A stretch of DNA of 64,000 bases from Seiridium cupressi. Lineage: Eukaryota; Ascomycota; Sordariomycetes; Amphisphaeriales; Sporocadaceae. This document shows, one piece after another, positions 21,703-32,116 of the stretch. The first letter of the stretch is position 1; the number at the start of each line of letters is the position of its first letter. The translations under genes were made by a program, and so were the position numbers. Where the stretch lies: NCBI GenBank assembly GCA_036674765.1, contig JARVKI010000132.1:28357-92356 (forward strand). The letters are read 5' to 3'. The notes below the pieces were generated by a model, which saw only the letters and a program-made list of their open reading frames with translations, had not been told where the DNA came from and searched no databases.

Positions 21703-22904
21703 GTTGCCGAACGCAGGAGCGATAACTTGGCAATTGTTGACTTCCTTGCAGATGGGTACAAGTACAAAAGTGGTGGCGCTACGAATTAATTATCGGGCCA
21801 AATCCAAACCAGACGTCGAAGAATGGGCGAGAGCTCGAGTCAGGTGCTCGAGCTGAATGCAGATGAAGGCAAGAGATTGATGTTTGGGTCAAGTTGGTGG
21901 AATTGACATGATCGAGGTCGGGTAGTGGTTTCTATGCTGGTCCCTCTTTGACAAAGCTGAACAACGAATGCAGATATTCCGGAAAGACAATCGGAACAAT
22001 CTCTGACGGAAATCAGTCAGACATTGTGCAGAGCTGGCCGAATTTCGTATAATCATTGGTTACTCGTAATTCGCCGGATCCGGAAGGGGTGGCTTCAGTC
22101 CTATTGTCCTCGGACGCGGCTGCTTGCCTTTTGTCTCACAATCGCAATCTACGTTTTGTTACAGATGTTTTCGGTCGGCAATTGCACGTGCGCAATCATA
22201 ATTTTGGGAACCCCCGAATTTTCGTTTCATGGCAACCACCCTTGGTATAATAAGCTCGAATGACCGCAAACATTGGTTATTTTCATGTGAGCTGCTCATC
22301 AAAGGCTCGACTGAGCGGGATTCTCGATGGTACCAAGGTGTCAATGATAATCATATAATGGTGTCTCCTAAATCATGAAAGCTGACATGGAGATCTAGTT
22401 GAACAAGTATAAAAAGTGTCAGCGGCTAAATCCAGTTTCCGGGCCAGTATTCGGCGCTGCAGGCAACGTACAGCTAGCGTAAGGGTGGGTCAGATTTTAT
22501 TTATAGACCGTCTGATGCCTGGTAGGAATACAGGTGCACAGATGCCGGCGCAGTTTGCATTCCGTCCACATGTAATCGAAGCCGGAGTCCTGGAATCAAC
22601 ATTCCATCAGAGGTGGTCGATCTTCGAATAGCCTGGGCGGACCATGAGTTCCTTTGTAGGCCCGGTAGAAGGGTTTAGTGGTTTTTTTGCGACGTTCTCC
22701 TTGAGTGGTGAACTATACGGATCGTAAATGATAGATATGTTGAGAAAAGATTCCTGTGATATATTATTCTGCCATCGTTCATGATGAAGTGGTCTTTCTT
22801 TCTGAGAATCAGCCAGTGATGAGGCCGATTGGGCAACCTCCGCTCGCAGACATGCCTCCTGTTGATGTTGAATCGCTCTAGCTCAACTCACACTTGAAGA
22901 AAAT
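21703..22904. other. Intergenic; promoter of the unrecognised gene and unassigned DNA
   Basis: The bases nearest 21703 are the likely promoter and leader of the minus-strand gene. Beyond about 22.0 kb no gene is recognised. A few frames of 60-80 residues show no motifs. Confidence 0.4.
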
Positions 22905-23760
22905 CTAAGACTCCTTGCTGGCAAATCCCGATGGCGGACCGCTGCCATCGACAGGCCAAAGACTCCAAAGCTCAAGGTTAGTCCGAATCATTTCCACGAC
23001 ATCTGGTCGCATTGCCAAGACCGTGAGACCAGGTTCCTGATGGCCCATCAGGCCCAAAGCGAGATCTTTGGTTAAAATGTTCCAACGGCCTTTCTCCCTT
23101 GTGGTGTAAGCACGGGTTGAACTGGGACATAAATCTTATGTTTAGACTTGGCAAGCTTTTGGCAGAAGACAGGTAGAGACCTAGAAACGGGATGATCTCA
23201 AACTGCCATCATTCCAAGAGACGGACTGGCTGGACTGAGTAGACAAGATACAAATTGGCATCCGTCTTATTGGCAACTACAATATACATCCATAGACATC
23301 CACGAGATGGAAGGAACTTCGAATAGTTCAGCGAAGACATTTTGCTCCCAGGAAAGCTCGCGGTGGCACACATAACTGGCCTACACTCCGAAGGGATTGG
23401 CGCGTGTCAAACGCTTTGTTGGTGAATACAATTGTCGTTCGTAATTGCTCAATGCATATTGCTGGTTGCGTATTGAGCAAACGACCATAAAACCCGTCGG
23501 TTCAATTGTGATACCGGAATTGATACCCGTGCCCGTCACGAGCTTAATCTATTACCGTTCCAAGCCATTATCTTGGCAGTGAGATAATTGCTGAGCAACA
23601 TAGGTACGTAAGTCTCCCCACGCAGCATGTCAAATCCATGAAGTAATGGCAGCTTACCTGCATACAAGTGAGGATCTTTACACATCTCCTTCGGAAACAC
23701 CCCTCCAACAATCTCAGAGGTTAGAGGCTTGATTCTCTTTCCACCTGCACACAACTCTAC
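22905..23760 (-). pseudogene. Coding-like debris of an unidentified gene
   Basis: Two segments on the minus strand look protein-coding but do not form a continuous gene. One (about 23760-23650) reads GGKRIKPLTSEIVGGVFPKE and ends at a good donor-like site, GCAG|GTAAGC near 23656, with a plausible acceptor TTGCTCAG about 67 nt later; the following frame soon meets stops. The other (about 23142-22905) reads NILTKDLALGLMGHQEPGLT then VLAMRPDVVEMIRTNLELWS and ends with a stop at 22905. Between them the frames are interrupted. I cannot name the family. It may be one decayed gene or two unrelated chance frames. Confidence 0.3.
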
Positions 23761-25096
23761 GTACTATAACCCCAGGAAACCATGAACTGTATTTGCTACA
23801 ATAGGCCTATCGGCAATGTGTATCGAAAGTGGAAAGTTGATTGAGCTCAGCGGCGACGTCGAAAACAAGGGCAGCCTCTTGTTTACCTATGGAAATGAGG
23901 AGACGATATTCAATCGAGACTTAACGGCCAGAAGAGACTACGAAGTTGCTCTCAAAAATATATCGCACGACAGGCTAATGACTGGGATAAAATCAACTCG
24001 TGCCTGAAGACTCTACATGAACTAGCTTCATCATGAACTCCACCGAGAAGGTATTGATACAGTATCCTACGGATGGTACAGCTTACAGAGCCGGAGGGGC
24101 CAATGTCGATGTTTTATATACCCCCCCAGCCGGGCATCCAGAGTGATATCAATCAGGTTTATATGTCGTGGGGACAACTGAGGTCGGATGGACTGGGCCT
24201 CGAATTTCAAATCGGTATCTTCAGGCTCCATATATACCGTATACCAATATTTATAGTAAAAAGCAATAGGTTCATAAATAATTTCCAAAGACGATCATCA
24301 GACATACGCACCGCTACGGTAGTTTACCTATTGTGTGTTCCCTTTTCAACTCCTTCATGTGTTCTGGGACCTTGTCCAACTGATTTCAGTGATGAGTGAT
24401 TTGACCTGGCCTGACCGTTTATACTGTATTAGTTGGAGGGAATCACGGCGGTTTCCCGTGAGGCTGCCTATCACACGCAAGCTGCACTCGATGAGATTTG
24501 ACAGAGGAATTGTTAGCCTGTTTGATCCTTTAGGAAACATTGAAGTGCAGACCATCACTGAGTTATAAGTCCCCAGCTACTGCAGCGCCTGAAAGCTGGT
24601 GCAGAAGCGGCTCTCAAACCCGTGCTTCGCCTACTGACAATCCTGAACATTACATTGTGCGTATGTAGTTGTATATTTGGCAGGGGCAATTGATGCGGCT
24701 AATCATGGTGGGTGGGTCTGGACTGCCGAAACGGCACCCAAGCCACGGAACATTCCCTAGTGAAGTCGCGACGCGCGCCTAAACTTAGAATAGTTTGCAC
24801 TTACACAAAACCCAACACAGCAGGCTTACCTGTACTACATACCTATATGTAGGGAATCAACCTCTGTTGGCTGCGTAATTGATCCTTTTAAGCCTTGCTG
24901 CTATCCAGCTTCCAAGGCAACCCCTGCTCGAATCATTCACCACGAACACTGCTGAAGCTTGTCAACAAAGAGCCCAGGTTCCGGACAATTATCCCTTGAG
25001 CCCTGGGTTCGTGGAGCTACGTCACTTCCGCATCTGCGAAATACCGAAGCACCCGTCGAGACATGCGCCAGAACTTCTACTCGTGTATATAGAACC
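23761..25096. other. Intergenic; promoter and leader of the SAP-domain gene
   Basis: This region ends at the ACCATGG start of the SAP-domain gene. A 63-residue plus-strand frame at 23816-24007 has plausible composition but no motif. A frame open from 24959 into the SAP gene is leader sequence fused by chance, because the J-like Kozak start lies at 25097. No repeats or RNA genes were recognised. Confidence 0.4.
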
Positions 25097-26983
25097 ATGG
25101 CGACCGATTATAATAAGCTGAAAGTAACGGAATTAAAGGTCGAGCTGAAGCGCCTCGGGTTACCGCAAAATGGGTTGAAGGCCGACCTTGTCGCTAGGTT
25201 AGAAGCAGTCGCCACCGATCCTCCTACCTCAGACACCGCAGCAGCATCTGCCGCCGAAGACGATGATGATCAAGTGCAAGAAGCTCTGGAATCTGGGGGC
25301 ACCGCGCCCCCGGAAATGGACCCGACACCAGCAGCAGAGACGGATGCAGAGACGGCAATACGACCTGAAGAGACTTCACTGCAGGATGCGCCAATGACAG
25401 ATGTACCTGCCTTGAATGATACAGGTGCTCTACCAGAAGACTCTGCACCAGAGCCGGCGCAACCCATTGCGGCGACGGATTTCGCGGTGTCGAATTCTCA
25501 ACCACCCTCTTCGATAGCTCCTGAATCATCATCAAGTGCCACCCCCGTGCGGCCCATTGAGATAGTGCAGGATTCCCAGAAGCGAAAACGCCGTTCTCTC
25601 AGTCCTGCGCCGCGTGCAGAAGATATCGCGGCAAAACGGGCGAGACTGAGTAGTGAACAGCCTGAGGCTGAAGTTGGGCTGTCTGAAACAGAGAACAAAG
25701 AAGAGGCTATTCAGATGTTTGGCACTGCGCGGGATGCGCCAACAGATGCTGCCATGGGTGGTGCTCAATCCGAAATTTCTGCGGAGCAACAAACAAGGGC
25801 GGACAGCGTTGCGTCAACAGTGGGAATTACGCAGAGTTTGCGCCAAAAGAGCCCTGACGACGCAGACCAGCCAATGATGGATGACACCAAGCAACAATCG
25901 CAGTTGGACAATGATACTGTCATGGGCGAGTCTCTTGCCGATACGCTCACAGAGGAGGAGCTACAAGGCGGCGTGGAACCTTCTACGCACCCTGCAACCT
26001 CTGCTTTGTACATCAAAAATTTCATGAGACCTTTGCGACCACAAGCTGTAAAGGATCATTTGCTAGACCTGGCAACACCCGCAGGGGTCGAGATCGATGA
26101 CCAGACCATTCCAGATTTCTATCTGGACAACATTCGAACCCATTCTTTCGTCCTTTTTAATTCTGTCACGGCTGCTAAGCGTGTGCGAAACGCGCTACAT
26201 AATCAAGTCTGGCCCGACGAAACGAACCGAAAGCCACTTTGGATCGACTACATACCTTCCGAACGATATCACGACTGGGTCGCCATGGAGCAATCTGCAG
26301 GTGGCGGTCGAGGCTCGGCCAGTCGATACGAGGTTGTTTACGAGCACGATCGCAATGGGAACGTGATTGCCGCGCTTGAAGAGAGTGGTGCCGCTCCTCC
26401 AGCAGCCAAACCCGCCCCGATGCTCGAGCGGAAGCAGTCAGTCCCAACAGGTCCTTCCCGTGGGTTGACAGGCATTGAAGGCGCACCTACTGGTCCCCGT
26501 GGCCTTCAAGGTGGAGGTCGAGCTCCAGTCCACCATTCCCGGCTGGATCGAGTCGTCGACCACAAGTCAAGCATCGCACGCCCTACGGTGGCCTATCAGC
26601 CCGTACCTGAAGAACTTGCACGCCGACGCCAAGATGCCATAAAAATGGCCAAGTCAAGAGACTACAACCAACGATCAGACAAGAACAAAGAGTACCGACG
26701 CTACTTTTTCGAGCACGGCGATCACCTCGTAGATCGTGGCCCAGAGATCTTCTTGGGCATCCGACCTCCTCACCGTGAGCGCGAGCGTGAGCGACACCAA
26801 GAGCATGGTCATGACGACAGACGACGTGGAGGCAGAGGTCGCCGGAATGGTAGAAGGGGAGGCATGCCGATGCATCACGGCGTACCGAAGGGAGGAGATC
26901 GCTACCGCGGTACTGCCGCTTCTGGCGATTATAATGACCGAGGTGGGGACCGATACCGTGGCGAAAGTTATGGTCGGCACTAG
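25097..26983 (+). CDS. SAP-domain, Acinus-like RNA-binding protein
   Basis: A single-exon gene encodes 628 residues. The SAP motif at the N-terminus (about 5-40, NKLKVTELKVELKRLGLP then GLKADLVARLEA) binds DNA/chromatin. A long acidic, Ala/Pro/Glu-rich middle contains a basic nuclear-localisation cluster, QKRKRRSLSPAPR. An RRM-like fold near 295-395 (ALYIKNFMRPLRP ... HSFVLFNSVTAAKRVRNAL ... WIDYIPSERYHDWVAMEQSA) followed by SRYEVVYEHD resembles the Acinus RRM plus RNPS1/SAP18-binding region of the ASAP complex. The C-terminus is rich in RGG, RERER and DRYRG repeats, typical of RNA-binding proteins. The start at 25097 sits in ACCATGG and leads directly into SAP; a longer frame from 24959 is unlikely. 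A role in splicing or mRNA quality control is inferred from the architecture. Confidence 0.86.
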   Translation: MATDYNKLKVTELKVELKRLGLPQNGLKADLVARLEAVATDPPTSDTAAASAAEDDDDQVQEALESGGTAPPEMDPTPAAETDAETAIRPEETSLQDAPMTDVPALNDTGALPEDSAPEPAQPIAATDFAVSNSQPPSSIAPESSSSATPVRPIEIVQDSQKRKRRSLSPAPRAEDIAAKRARLSSEQPEAEVGLSETENKEEAIQMFGTARDAPTDAAMGGAQSEISAEQQTRADSVASTVGITQSLRQKSPDDADQPMMDDTKQQSQLDNDTVMGESLADTLTEEELQGGVEPSTHPATSALYIKNFMRPLRPQAVKDHLLDLATPAGVEIDDQTIPDFYLDNIRTHSFVLFNSVTAAKRVRNALHNQVWPDETNRKPLWIDYIPSERYHDWVAMEQSAGGGRGSASRYEVVYEHDRNGNVIAALEESGAAPPAAKPAPMLERKQSVPTGPSRGLTGIEGAPTGPRGLQGGGRAPVHHSRLDRVVDHKSSIARPTVAYQPVPEELARRRQDAIKMAKSRDYNQRSDKNKEYRRYFFEHGDHLVDRGPEIFLGIRPPHRERERERHQEHGHDDRRRGGRGRRNGRRGGMPMHHGVPKGGDRYRGTAASGDYNDRGGDRYRGESYGRH

Positions 26984-27494
26984 ACTGCTACGGTACTTCA
27001 GGAGGACTCGGGATAGCTTCGTTCCAGGCTGGGTTGATCGGGAGGCATCTTGACTGATCCTTAAGGGGACACTAGGGCCATGTGTATATCGACATCTATG
27101 CATATGAGGGAAGAACGGGAGCTACAACAGTTGATATAAACAAACCGTGAAAGATACCCTTAACCGCCTCATTTGAGGCTTGGCACACATGTATCTAACA
27201 TGGGACAGTCAATGCTGAAGCCAAAACCATGATACCATCCGCTTTGTTCCCGTCCCACATCCACATGAGGGCTTTCCAAATGGGCTTTTGATAAAAACCA
27301 CGTGCAATGACATGTAAGATATTTCACAACATCCATTTGGCCAGTCATCCTCTACCATCCACACGTGATTATTGTCACTAAGATATAGCAGATGTGAGCA
27401 ACGAGTTTCAGCGTCATTAAAAATTGATTTTAATCTCTATATTATACTAGAGTAATACAATTGCGTCTTCGTATGATTAGGTTCATGATTACCG
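26984..27494. other. Convergent intergenic region
   Basis: This 511-base gap lies between the 3' ends of the SAP-domain gene (plus) and the four-helix membrane protein gene (minus). It is AT-richer near 27.4 kb. It should hold the two 3' untranslated regions, and nothing else was recognised. Confidence 0.5.
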
Positions 27495-28505
27495 TTATCC
27501 TCTTTTTGATATTGCCTGAACAAATCGCTTCCCATTAGCGACCATGCTTGTACTCTTGCCTGACCCATTTGTCTGGGTCAATCTAACCTTTCGTCCCTTC
27601 TCCAAGCCGCCGAGTCGTTCGATGATTCGTAAGAGACTAATAGTAAAGTTCACAACCCAAAATACCAATCCGGTGAAAAGGCAGGCCGCCAAGGCCTTGA
27701 CGAGAGGTATGCTTAAATCAACAGTGGTTGTCTCCAACGCCTGAAACGCCAGCGACGTACTTGCCGCCTTGAGGATGATGAAGAACAGGTCTAGGAGAGT
27801 GAGTGAGACCTTGATGATGGGACGCCGTAGTCCTAGAGGTGCTCCGAATATGTCGTCGAAGGTCATGTAGAAAACATAGGGGACTGATAATGAGTCGACC
27901 ACGATTGCAAGAATGACCTGGCCTCTTTGGGCGAGCTCGTAAGCACTGAGTGTGGCCCACCACCAATGTGTCCGATATAGCGTGATAGAAATCGCCAGTG
28001 ACGAGATGCTGCTGCCCAGCACGAGCAAGCGAAATATGAGTTGCGGTAAAGGGTTGACGAAGAACCAGTTGTGCCGCTTCTTATGTACGTTGGACAGCTC
28101 CTGCTCCAGATATACAGGAGATCCTTGAGGCTGTGCATGCAACTCGTCAAGCGTAATAGTATGGTGATGTTCAGGCACTACACGAGGTGACGTTCGTATC
28201 AAGTGACGCCATCTTGTGTATGGATCTCCGCCGTAAGGCTTGAAGCCTACAGCCTTCGGTATGACGGGTGAGTTTGTGCGTAGGTAGTCCAGCTCCCGAC
28301 CAGGGCGATTACCCCGCTTAAGAAGCCATGCCGGCCGTCTGTGTCTCCTCATGAGCCGTTCATCGACCCAGCTCTCGAACCCGCCGTGAGAAGACACGCG
28401 CCTGACCATTCCCTGGCGTGGCGGTTCCTCAGGGATGTCTTCCCATGTGACGAAGTCATCATCCTCGTCGAGCCTTGCGAAAGGCGGGACGACGCGGACA
28501 GACAT
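27495..28505 (-). CDS. Four-transmembrane fungal protein, possibly Srf1-like (phospholipase D regulator)
   Basis: A single-exon gene encodes 336 residues. The first ~150 residues are hydrophilic and basic with a WEDIPEEPP-like segment and several Arg-rich patches. Four hydrophobic helices follow at about 154-177 (LPQLIFRLLVLGSSISSLAI), 195-215 (QVILAIVVDSLSVPYVFYMT), 230-257 (IIKVSLTLLDLFFIILKAAS) and 266-294 (IPLVKALAACLFTGLVFWVV). A basic tail of about 40 residues ends the protein. The layout (long soluble N-terminus, four C-terminal helices, motif-like NPLPQLIFR before helix 1) is reminiscent of fungal Srf1, a regulator of phospholipase D Spo14. That is a recollection, not a verified match. 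It could equally be an orphan fungal membrane protein. Confidence 0.8.
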   Translation of the reverse strand: MSVRVVPPFARLDEDDDFVTWEDIPEEPPRQGMVRRVSSHGGFESWVDERLMRRHRRPAWLLKRGNRPGRELDYLRTNSPVIPKAVGFKPYGGDPYTRWRHLIRTSPRVVPEHHHTITLDELHAQPQGSPVYLEQELSNVHKKRHNWFFVNPLPQLIFRLLVLGSSISSLAISITLYRTHWWWATLSAYELAQRGQVILAIVVDSLSVPYVFYMTFDDIFGAPLGLRRPIIKVSLTLLDLFFIILKAASTSLAFQALETTTVDLSIPLVKALAACLFTGLVFWVVNFTISLLRIIERLGGLEKGRKVRLTQTNGSGKSTSMVANGKRFVQAISKRG

Positions 28506-30294
28506 CTTTGCTTGGCTCTACTGCCGGAAAATAGGGGGAATAGCGTTGAGGTGCCGCTTCATCAATTATTCCATCCCCCGGCTCTCGGCTTCCCAATTTA
28601 CTCCGTTGGTGGTCGGGCGACTCCCGCGACCAGAAGGGGCGAGCGAAACGAATGCAAGTTGCTCAGCAGGTGTGAAAGGCCGAGGAAGCCTGCACATACA
28701 AGACGATTATCGCCTTGTTCGGGTGGTGGGCAACGGCGCTGAGGCGCTGACCGTTATTCTGGTGGTCGGCCAGCCATGGCGCGATCTGATTTTGAAGTTC
28801 CAAGTCGCGACCGGAAATTTAAGGTTAGAGTTGCGTCACAACTGAGCAAGCCGCCGGGGCCAGGGAAGGAGGGAGGATCCACCCGAAATCGTGCAGCTTG
28901 TGGGGCCTAGGATCTGGTCCTGAGCGCCGGGAGTTTCGAATCCCCAAGTCCAAATACCGTATCGTCGCTGATGAATGACATATTCTATTCGCCAGCCTCG
29001 ACGTGCATTAGTTTCTTCGAAAAAAAAAAAAGATAAGAAATTTACAGCCTTCCGAAAAGCTGGGAATGGCCTCACCCACCGAATGGTGCTCCCCCAACAT
29101 CACAACGGTCATGGAAGTGGGCCGTAGCACAGATACTCCTTTGAACCGAGTTCACGAAGGTCTCACCCTACAAGCTATGACAATAATAAGGCCTGAACTC
29201 ATCAGCTCGCGGTATGTACAGTTTTTTTTTAACAATTCTTGTGGATGGCTGTTGATTCAGTATTGCGTACATGTGCACTCTAAACAAGTGTAACCCCTAC
29301 GCTAGAACGACAAGGCCGTGTCACCATTAGCATTGCTTCTAGCCGAGTCAGTGGTCAGGCCATTTATCCACGGGCAGTTGGCTGAGGCTGTGCAGACTCA
29401 TATGTTACTGACTGATACCTGCTGCAACAGTGCATCAGTTACATAGAGCGACAACGCAGATGAAAAAAACTGTAGTAGTAAAGGAAAGGCCATAATGTTT
29501 GATTATTGAGTGTGTTCCCCATGCCCACCCCCTACGTCCTACAATTAAAGTATTCACCATCCCGTTGTGGTCATGTAGAATGCAGGTCTGCTGATACTCT
29601 GTTTTACACCTCATAGTTGGCCACAATACCATGCCCTTCCCTGCACAGGCTCCTATCTCTGCATATGCCTATATGAGGAGAACGCGATCCTATTTGACAA
29701 GCAACCCTGAACAGATACGGTAGATAGGCTGACCCCGAGCAGCCAAATAAACTATGCTATCTCACATTTTCCCTCATCGTCTTTCCGAGGTGTACCTTTT
29801 CTCGACTCTCTCACCCTTCGGCTTCGGCTTTTAATGTACAATTTGGCCGCCTTGTAAGCCACTCAGTCGAAAGGTCCGGGATACTTAGTGTGGGTTGCTT
29901 AGCGAAGTGGTCCGGTGACGGTTGGAATTGAGTGATTGCCTAGCATTTGTATGCACATCTGACAGATCAGATCGCGATTGCTCAATTGGCCCCGCGTCGC
30001 CTCCCGCGTCAAAGCGACATTTCACACGGTGCAAGCGACAAAGGAAAGCAAGAGCTGTGTGCCAAACATGACGGCCGCCGCTCGCTGATTTTGTTTTGAC
30101 CCTGCTCGTTTGACCGGGCCTCTTTTCCTCTTCACTCCTTTTTTGTTGTTGCGTTGTTGCGTTGCTGCGCACCGTCGTGTTTGCTTGGATCAGGCCTGGT
30201 CTTTGTGCTCTGTTCCACCAGTTCGGTTCCTCTATCGGCACCTCGAGGCCGCCCCGTCTCCGCTCGACGACACTCACTCGGCACACCCGCAATC
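28506..30294. other. Divergent promoter region between membrane protein and Rab-like GTPase
   Basis: This 1.8 kb interval separates two divergently transcribed genes. The right end (about 30.1-30.29 kb) has T-rich and pyrimidine-rich leader sequence (ctttttttgttgttgcgttg) before the GTPase start. A T-arm-like phrase near 28930 was examined and rejected as a tRNA. No gene was recognised. Confidence 0.45.
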
Positions 30295-31323
30295 ATGTCT
30301 TCTCTGGAGGCCAAGATCGTGGTGCTTGGCTCGCAGGGCGTCGGCAAGACGTCTCTGCTAATGCGCTACTGCAAGGGGGCGTTCAACCCGTCACAAACAA
30401 CCTCAACAGTCGGCGCTAGCTTCATGACGAAGCGCGTGGTGGATAGCGACACAGATACGGTTGTGCGCCTGCAGATATGGGATACCGGTTCGTAAACTCG
30501 TTGAGGGGTGGCTTTCTTGAAACGTTCAATTTCTAACGCGTGACCATTTGTAGCCGGCCAGGAACGCTTCCGCTCCATATCGCGACTCTACTACCGTGGT
30601 GCCAACGCGTGCATATTATGTTATAGCATCACCGACGCCAAGTCCTTTGCAGAGATGGGCCTGTGGCTTACCGAACTACGCCGAAACCTACCGCCAGATA
30701 TCGTCCTCCACGTCGTCGGCACAAAAGCTGATGTAGTCGCCCGCGATCCCACCCGCCGTGAGGTACCGTTCGAGCGTTGCATAGCATATGCTGCCGAGAA
30801 CCTGGCGCCCGGCCAAGGCAACACTCCCCCACCGACCGCTACTCCTGGCGGTTTCGTCCCTTCAGGAATGACGGGAGACATGGCCAGTGGTATGAATAAC
30901 AGCGCGAGCACCGGTGGAATGCTGGGCGAACCACGAAGCCCGAGTAGTAAACGGAGCTCTGGGTTCTGGGGCCAGGAGGTTGGCTGGGACGCGTGCCACG
31001 AGATCAGTGCTGAGAGCGGAGAGGGCGTCGAGGAAGTCTTCAGAGTTGTGACGAGGAAACTGGTCGAACAAAACCGCAAGATGGAACAAGGTCTCCTGGC
31101 CGCGATGGCAACACCAGGCACGCCATACGAACGTGGCATGGATAGAGGATATTTCGATGGGGTCAACCCAAGGGGGAGCTTCAGAGTCGGTCGTGACAGG
31201 AGGAGCTGGCTTTTTTCTCCAGGCTTCACGCCCGCTGTGCCTATTGAGAACCCAGCGCATAATCGGCCAGAGCAGATTGTGGAGCAAGATCAACGAGAGA
31301 ACAGAAGCCGATGCTGCTCATGA
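30295..31323 (+). CDS. Rab-family small GTPase with a Pro/Gly/Ser insertion
   Basis: A vesicle-traffic GTPase of 320 residues in two exons, 30295-30487 and 30554-31323 (66-nt intron with a GTTCGT donor, splitting the WDTAGQ codon). The P-loop GSQGVGKTS is at 12-20. Switch I reads STVGASFMTKRV, most like the Rab5/Rab21/Rab22 group. Switch II WDTAGQERF is at about 62-70, with RSISRLYYRGA after it. The guanine-specificity motif is GTKAD rather than the usual NKxD. The SAK-like motif EISAESGEG is displaced by a low-complexity insertion of about 55 residues (PGQGNTPPPTATPGG onward). The C-terminal ~70 residues are also extended before a CCS end, a double-cysteine prenylation signal. Length is well above the 200-220 usual for Rabs. 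Membrane binding and nucleotide binding look intact; the exact Rab subclass is unresolved. Confidence 0.9.
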
Positions 31324-32116
31324 TGAAAACGAGGCAGGCGCGAGATTGACGAGATCTGCTTGCAAACGCATTGTGTGAGGCACTTCGGCAGAGGACGCAA
31401 CGAGAAAACGATGAGCGCAGCAACACTCGGTGCCTTTCCCCAAAGGGCAGCCAACTCCTGCTGGGCCAGGACAGGGTTGCTCTGGATCATTTACGCATAA
31501 GAGCAAGCCATGAACATTTCGGGCAGCTTCAGTCATGCATTGATGGCAGCATTATATGTTTTTTTGCGCATGAAGATGGTGTTCTGGCTTACATAGGGTC
31601 TCATTGTCTGCATTAGGATTACGGCATTGTTTGGGCATTCTTGTATATCTGTTTCCGTTGCTGTTGATGCATTCTTCTAATGGATAAACCGCCACTCCCA
31701 CGAGATCTGCTAGGATTGGGGTGCTCTTATCGAGCAAGAAGTACAGTTTTTTCTTGTTGATCTGATTCCAGTCCATTTTGTACAGGATAGACGCATAGAT
31801 GACCTTGTTTGAAGTACCCATTCGGCCGTCAATGAGTACTCTTCAGTTTACTGGCAAGACAATAGATGGTACTGGTCTCATCATTCTATACACACCTTCT
31901 ATGTCTATGAACGCGCCGGTGGCCTCTGCCAAAGTATTTGCACCAAGAAAGGTGGCAAGTATGTAAAAGAAAAGACGCCTGGTATTTCGGATAGACGAGC
32001 ATTCCTATAAGTTGGCACATGAATCGAGCACTCAGGCTTTAAATTGAGAATAAAGGGGAAAGCAGTTAGTGCAGCTGGCTTAATCTCACTGAAAGATTTA
32101 TGACAGTCAACCACAG
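31324..32116. other. Convergent intergenic region
   Basis: This 793-base gap is between the 3' ends of the Rab-like gene and the MFS gene. Only short frames without motifs are present. No repeat or RNA gene was recognised. Confidence 0.45.

Noticed and set aside
24959..25096. N-terminal extension of the SAP-domain protein
   Set aside because: The strong ACCATGG start at 25097 leads directly into the SAP motif; the upstream 46 codons have no family resemblance.
28900..28950. T-arm-like phrase (GTTTCGAATCCCC) suggesting a tRNA
   Set aside because: No matching acceptor stem, D-arm or anticodon arm could be placed at the proper distance on either strand.
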